From: Glo-17 sp964549735
Lineage (GTDB): Bacteria; Krumholzibacteriota; Krumholzibacteriia; LZORAL124-64-63
DNA: 27,488 nt
Direction of reading: 5' to 3'
NCBI GenBank assembly: GCA_964549735.1
Contig: CAZJWO010000044.1
Coordinates: 1-27,488, forward strand
The notes beneath the pieces were generated by a model, which was not told where the DNA came from, ran no database searches, and was given only the letters and a program-made list of their open reading frames with translations. The translations under genes were made by a program, and so were the position numbers. Of the stretch, positions 23,593 through 27,488 are shown piece by piece; positions within the stretch are counted from its first letter, which is position 1; every line of letters starts with the position of its first letter.

Positions 23593-25017
23593 GTGGCGGG
23601 TTCAAGCGGTCAGAGAAACGACAAGACGACGCACGGATTCAATCTGCGCGATATCGTCTACGTGCTGTTCCGGCGCCGTCTGATCGTAGCCGCCGTGTTG
23701 CTGCCCATCATCGTGGTGGCGTCGCTGGGCCTGTTCAAGGACACGGGCACGACGATCGCCGGCTGCAAGATCCTCATCGAGCTGCAGGCGCCCGAGACGC
23801 CGCGATGGAATACGCGCGCCGCGATCGACTACGACCGTTCACTCAGCACGCTCATCCACATGGCGATGAGCGCTCCGGTCGCCCGCATGGCCGCCGAGGC
23901 GCTGCAGGATTCGTTGCCGGTGATCCTCGAACTGGAAGAAGGCGCCTTCGCTCGCCTGGCCAATATCAACGAGCTGACGCAATTCATCTTCGATCGACTC
24001 GACGTGTCGCCGATCGGTGAGTCGAGCATCCTCAACCTGAGATTCCGCTCGCGCAATCCCCGCCTGGCCTTGATGGCCGTCGAGGCCTGCCGTGATGCGT
24101 TCTTGAAGTACGCGATCACCGCGACCAAGAATACGCACGCCCTCGAATATTACGACGACCAGGTGCGCCTGGTGCGCGACGAGGTCGATGCGCTGCTTAG
24201 CCAGCGGGCTCGGGTCGTCCAGCAAGCCGGCTTCGGGTCGGTCGAATTCGATCTGCGCGGCATCTCGCAGCAGCTCATCGACATGCGCAACAACAACCTG
24301 AAGAATACGCTCGAGCGCACCTACCAGGAGTCTCGGATCGCCACGATGAGAGCCGCCCTGGCGAGAGACCCCGATTATACGCCTTCGCCAGACAGGCCGG
24401 GCGTCGGGATCGCCATGTTGAACGCCAAGGACCAGGTCGACGATCTGCGCGGTCGTCTGATGGCCCTGTTGGTGAAATTCACCGACGATCATATCGAGGT
24501 CCGACGCGCGCGCGAACAGCTCGCGGGCGCCCGCGGGGTCCTCCGCGAGGAGGTCGACAACTACATCCGGACCTACGAGATCGAAGTCGAGGCCTTGCGT
24601 GTCAAGGAAGAGACGATGCAGGCTCAGATCCATAACCTGGAACACGCCATGACGACCATCCCGGAGTTGAGCCGCCAGATCACGCTCTTCGACACGGAAC
24701 TCAACGCCAAGACCCAGCTGCTGAAGGACCTGCAGGTCAAGCGAGGCGAGGTCCTCATCAACACCGGCGCCGACGAGCGCATCGCGAGCATCATCAGACT
24801 GACGGAGCCCGAGATCGAGGCCGTGATCTCCGAAGCGCGCAAGTTCATCTACTTCGGGCTCATCGTCTTCTTCGGGCTGGTGTTAGCCCTCACCGTGGCC
24901 ATCGTCATCGACTCGCGCGACCATCGCCTGCATGCGCCGGAACGCGTCGAGACGCAGCTCGGCGTACCCGTGCTGGCCGCAGTGTCCGAGCAGGGGTCTC
25001 GCAAGGTCGGGTCATGA
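23593..25017 (+). CDS. Wzz/Wzc-like chain-length determinant membrane protein (no kinase domain)
   Basis: A 474-residue inner-membrane protein of the polysaccharide co-polymerase class. A first membrane helix lies at about residues 29-47 (LIVAAVLLPIIVVASLGLF) and a second at about 418-439 (FIYFGLIVFFGLVLALTVAI). Between them is a large periplasmic part with long coiled-coil stretches such as EVEALRVKEETMQAQIHNLE. The short cytoplasmic tail after the second helix has no P-loop, so the cytoplasmic partner is the separate protein at 22040. It sets chain length and links Wzy polymerisation to the export channel. Start GTG 23593 has GGAGG 7 bases upstream. Its stop overlaps the next gene's ATG by 4 bases. 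Confidence 0.9.
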   Translation: MAGSSGQRNDKTTHGFNLRDIVYVLFRRRLIVAAVLLPIIVVASLGLFKDTGTTIAGCKILIELQAPETPRWNTRAAIDYDRSLSTLIHMAMSAPVARMAAEALQDSLPVILELEEGAFARLANINELTQFIFDRLDVSPIGESSILNLRFRSRNPRLALMAVEACRDAFLKYAITATKNTHALEYYDDQVRLVRDEVDALLSQRARVVQQAGFGSVEFDLRGISQQLIDMRNNNLKNTLERTYQESRIATMRAALARDPDYTPSPDRPGVGIAMLNAKDQVDDLRGRLMALLVKFTDDHIEVRRAREQLAGARGVLREEVDNYIRTYEIEVEALRVKEETMQAQIHNLEHAMTTIPELSRQITLFDTELNAKTQLLKDLQVKRGEVLINTGADERIASIIRLTEPEIEAVISEARKFIYFGLIVFFGLVLALTVAIVIDSRDHRLHAPERVETQLGVPVLAAVSEQGSRKVGS

Positions 25018-26567
25018 ACCCGCCGACCTCAGCCTCCGGGAGCGCATCGGACAGCAGGAAGGCGGCGGCCGGTCAGAACATCCTCGTCGCCAGTGCGCTG
25101 GCGGTCGTCGTTTCTCTTCTCTGCTGGTTCGCGGTGAACCAGGAGGGCTTGTCGAGCCTCTTGCTGGCAACGGGGGTCGTCGCCGCCGCGCTTCTCTTCG
25201 CGACTCTATCGTTTCGCTTCCTGATCATCCCGGTACTGATCTGGCTCGTTTTTCTGCTCGGATTCCGCAACTTGCTGATGCTCCACACGCCGGGCCTGCC
25301 CGATCTGTCTCCTGACCGCGTGCTGCTGGTCTGGATCTTCAGTCTCTTCGCGCTCAAGATCGTGTTGGGGAATCGGCCGCGTGCCACGTGGCGGTCACTC
25401 GACACGCTGCTGGTATTGCACTTGCTATACCTGCTCGGCTCGATCCTCTACCACGAACGAACGGGTTTCAATTCCTGGACCCGTGCCTACCTCATGGGAT
25501 ACGCCGCCTATTTCGTTGGCAAGTACGTCATCGATGGTCGTCTCAGGCCGATCAAGGCCGTGTTCGTCACGCTGCTAGTCCTGAATCTATATTATGGAAT
25601 CGTTTCCATTGCGGAGTATCTGAAATTTCATCCTTTGATCTGGCCGAAAATGGTGCTGAACCCCGCAGTCTACAATCAATGGCCGGGGCGTTCTCACGGC
25701 ATCTTCCTGCAGCCGGCGGTCTATGGGATCATCATGGGCATGCTGCTATCCATACAGGTGTATTTCGTTCGCTCCGCGCGAAACCCGATCATCCGTTATC
25801 TGCTCTATGCTTCCTTGCCAGTGGTCATGGCGGGACTGTATTTCACCTACACGCGCGGATCCTGGCTGGCCGGCATCTTCGGCCTTCTCACGGTCGGGAT
25901 CGTCGGCTGGCAGCGGTACCTGCCCCTCGTTAGCCGCCTGGCGTTCGTTGCTTTCCTCCTGGGCGCCCTGGGTCTCGTCAATCTCCAACAAGACAAGCAT
26001 TTCGTCGAACGTATGGGCACGGAACATACGATCACGGGCCGACTCAACACGATGGCCCGCGCCTACCGCATCTTCCTGGATAACCCCATCACGGGATGCG
26101 GATATTTCCGGTACAACATCGTCAAGCGAGACTATCAGGGCACGATCGAACTGCCTGTCTATGGAGTCATCCGACGTGCCCAGGACATCGAGGCCTCGAT
26201 CCACGACATGTATCTCGGCACTCTGGCGGAGGAAGGTCTCGTCGGTGCCGGACTGCAGCTGGCCATCTACATGCAAGTCTTCCTGTTGTTCCGGCGGAAA
26301 TATCTCCTGCGCCATCAGGGCGACCCATTCGCGGTCGATATGATGCCGGCCATGGCTGGACTGATGGTCGGCTACTTGGTGGGCGGTTTCTCGATCGATT
26401 ATCGGTTCTTCGAATCGCTTCTCGCGCCATTCTACCTCATTGTCGGGTTGATCGCGGGATACCAACCGGAGGAACAGCGAACCGACGCCGCGCTCGCCAG
26501 CCCGCCGCCGCTGCGGGTGCTCGACGGGACGACCTTGCGCGCGGCGGAACTCGACCATCGGACCTGA
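25014..26567 (+). CDS. Wzy-like polymerase / O-antigen ligase family membrane protein
   Basis: A 517-residue inner-membrane protein with about ten to twelve hydrophobic segments. A large periplasmic loop in the second half contains FTYTRGSWLAG, the start of the Wzy_C/O-antigen ligase domain (PF04932), followed by TGRLNTMARAYRIFLDNPI and GCGYFRYN, all typical of the family. Wzy proteins polymerise lipid-linked repeat units in the periplasm; WaaL-type ligases share the fold. The position next to the Wza-like and Wzz-like genes favours polymerase. The ATG at 25014 overlaps the previous stop (ATGA). It is the last gene of the assembly operon. The C-terminal about 40 residues are polar and probably cytoplasmic. 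Confidence 0.88.
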   Translation: MNPPTSASGSASDSRKAAAGQNILVASALAVVVSLLCWFAVNQEGLSSLLLATGVVAAALLFATLSFRFLIIPVLIWLVFLLGFRNLLMLHTPGLPDLSPDRVLLVWIFSLFALKIVLGNRPRATWRSLDTLLVLHLLYLLGSILYHERTGFNSWTRAYLMGYAAYFVGKYVIDGRLRPIKAVFVTLLVLNLYYGIVSIAEYLKFHPLIWPKMVLNPAVYNQWPGRSHGIFLQPAVYGIIMGMLLSIQVYFVRSARNPIIRYLLYASLPVVMAGLYFTYTRGSWLAGIFGLLTVGIVGWQRYLPLVSRLAFVAFLLGALGLVNLQQDKHFVERMGTEHTITGRLNTMARAYRIFLDNPITGCGYFRYNIVKRDYQGTIELPVYGVIRRAQDIEASIHDMYLGTLAEEGLVGAGLQLAIYMQVFLLFRRKYLLRHQGDPFAVDMMPAMAGLMVGYLVGGFSIDYRFFESLLAPFYLIVGLIAGYQPEEQRTDAALASPPPLRVLDGTTLRAAELDHRT

Positions 26568-26583
26568 AGAACGCGACTGCCGG

Positions 26584-26905
26584 TCAGCGAGACGCTTCGA
26601 TGCGCCGGATCTCTTCCGCGACGGCCTCGGCGACGATCCGATAGGGAAACTTGCCCAGCGCACGGCCAGCGGCAAGTACGCCATGATACTTCATCGCGAG
26701 CAGCATACCGAAACAGTACCCGAGGCTCACGGTCAGCCACGCGCGCCGCGGTGTCCATCGATCTGTTTGTTCGATCCGCCGAGCGGCTGTGAAATCCATG
26801 ACCGCGCAGGAGACCAGGATGCCAAGGAAGCGCGGGTCCCAGGGCCTCGTTAGCGCTGGTGGATTGACATAGGCCAGCATAGAATGTCAGAAATTTGTCT
26901 GTCAA
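26584..26905 (-). pseudogene. Decayed fragment of an MBOAT O-acyltransferase (AlgI-like)
   Basis: An open frame of 98 codons (26880-26584) reads LAYVNPP, then RFLGILVSCAVMDFTAARRI and YCFGMLLAMKYHGVLAAG. This matches the N-terminal part of AlgI/MBOAT acyltransferases, where FYGYVNP, a helix with '-D-x-x-AR-I', and 'FKY' occur in that order. Directly upstream, in another frame, are FLTFYAG codons starting near 26905; removing one base near 26872-26875 would join them as FYAG-YVNP. MBOAT proteins are about 450-500 residues, so most of the gene is gone: after about 70 residues the sequence ends in an unrelated tail. It lies head-to-tail against the Wzy-like gene. A short functional membrane protein is possible but less likely. 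Confidence 0.55.
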
Positions 26906-27012
26906 TGTCGCAGCGTATCCATGCGACCTGTTTCGTGCCAGTTCGTCACTCCTCGCGCGGGTGACGGTCTTGACGCGTCGACGGCTAGCTGCATCGCGGA
27001 GGAGACATCTCC

Positions 27013-27488
27013 ATGCCCGGACTGCTGGGGCTGATCAACCTGGAAGACATCCCCGCCGACCGCTTCGCGCGCGCGGCCGCGACGCTCGACCTGCTGCGCC
27101 GCGAACCGCCGCGGTCCTTCGGCGACGGCGCGGCCCGGTTCGCCGTGGCCACCATGCCGGATCCGCCGCTGCGCGGACCGTTCCACTTCGAGGACGACGC
27201 GGTCGCCGCGTGCTTCGCGGGGGACCTGCACAACCGCGGCGCCATCCCCTGGACGGAGATCGCGCGCGGGGCGCAGCAGGACGACCACGCGTGGACCGAT
27301 CTCGCCGAAGGCCATTTCGCCGTCGCCGCCTTCGACAAGCGCCGCCGCCGCCTGCTGCTCTACGCCGACCACTTCGGCTGCCATCCGATCTTCTACGCGC
27401 GGCACCGCGGCGGGTTGATCGTCTCGACCCAGCTGGCCGCCTTCGTGCGCCTCGGCGCCGGCGGCGGCTTCGACGAGGAGTGGTTCCA
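27013..27488 (+). CDS. Asparagine-synthase-like protein, N-terminal Ntn domain (runs off right edge)
   Basis: About 158 residues are visible. The frame begins MPGLLGLI, contains FAGDLHNRG and LAEGHFAVAAFDKRRRRLLLYADHFGCHPIFY, and ends in a block like those of class II glutamine amidotransferase domains of asparagine synthase (G-x-F-A-x-x-D, then DxxG-xPL/I-Y). The catalytic Cys2 of these enzymes (MCGI) is replaced by Pro2 here, so it should not hydrolyse glutamine. Relatives lacking this cysteine include beta-lactam synthetase and lasso-peptide cyclases; others are of unknown role in glycan loci. The synthase domain lies outside the window. ATG 27013 has GGAGGAG 8 bases upstream. It may begin a new operon, as 132 bases of non-coding sequence precede it. 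Confidence 0.78.
   Translation, partial: MPGLLGLINLEDIPADRFARAAATLDLLRREPPRSFGDGAARFAVATMPDPPLRGPFHFEDDAVAACFAGDLHNRGAIPWTEIARGAQQDDHAWTDLAEGHFAVAAFDKRRRRLLLYADHFGCHPIFYARHRGGLIVSTQLAAFVRLGAGGGFDEEWF

Noticed and set aside
1..27488. CRISPR arrays, tRNA or rRNA genes, insertion sequences, phage genes
   Set aside because: No direct-repeat arrays, cloverleaf-like sequences, transposase motifs or phage structural proteins were seen by reading.

Overview
The window is a GC-rich, gene-dense stretch from a diderm (Gram-negative) bacterium. Evidence for a diderm is an outer-membrane polysaccharide export lipoprotein, a Wzz-type chain-length protein, and a periplasmic NrfHA nitrite reductase. GTG and TTG starts with good Shine-Dalgarno sites are common, and many neighbouring genes overlap by 4 bases. 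A high-GC Pseudomonadota or related lineage is plausible, but no marker gene fixes the class.

Left part (1-2789, all minus strand): the N-terminal part of a HydE-type radical SAM maturase of [FeFe] hydrogenase, preceded by nrfH and nrfA, the membrane quinol dehydrogenase and the pentaheme ammonia-forming nitrite reductase. This is anaerobic energy metabolism. The NrfA has CXXCH rather than CXXCK at the active-site heme and keeps an N-terminal membrane anchor.

Middle and right (2970-27488): a large surface-polysaccharide locus written as short blocks on both strands. 2970-8611: methyltransferase, PAPS-type sulfotransferase, Wzx-like flippase, GT4 glycosyltransferase, an unrecognised 56-residue small protein, and a polysaccharide deacetylase. 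8661-12289: a coupled GNAT acyltransferase and second deacetylase, then a divergent CapK/PaaK-like adenylate-forming enzyme. 12340-16026: a GT4 protein with a damaged EX7E motif, WecB-type UDP-GlcNAc 2-epimerase, and a DUF354 protein. 16023-19450: a coupled minus-strand series of a two-domain oxidoreductase (MDR plus Gfo/Idh/MocA), an alpha-toroid-like protein and the DUF354 protein. 19695-21707: another glycosyltransferase and a second, different sulfotransferase. 22040-26567: the assembly operon, made of a CpsD-like P-loop protein lacking the Walker A lysine, a Wza-like export lipoprotein, a Wzz/Wzc-like membrane protein without kinase domain, and a Wzy-like polymerase. The right end holds a decayed MBOAT O-acyltransferase fragment and the start of an asparagine-synthase-like protein whose usual Cys2 is proline.

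Together the genes suggest a Wzx/Wzy-type exopolysaccharide or capsule with amino sugars (ManNAc from WecB) and probable sulfate, acyl and deacetyl decoration. The least understood part is the coupled three-gene module at 14980-19450. I saw no tRNA, rRNA, CRISPR array, insertion sequence or phage gene.
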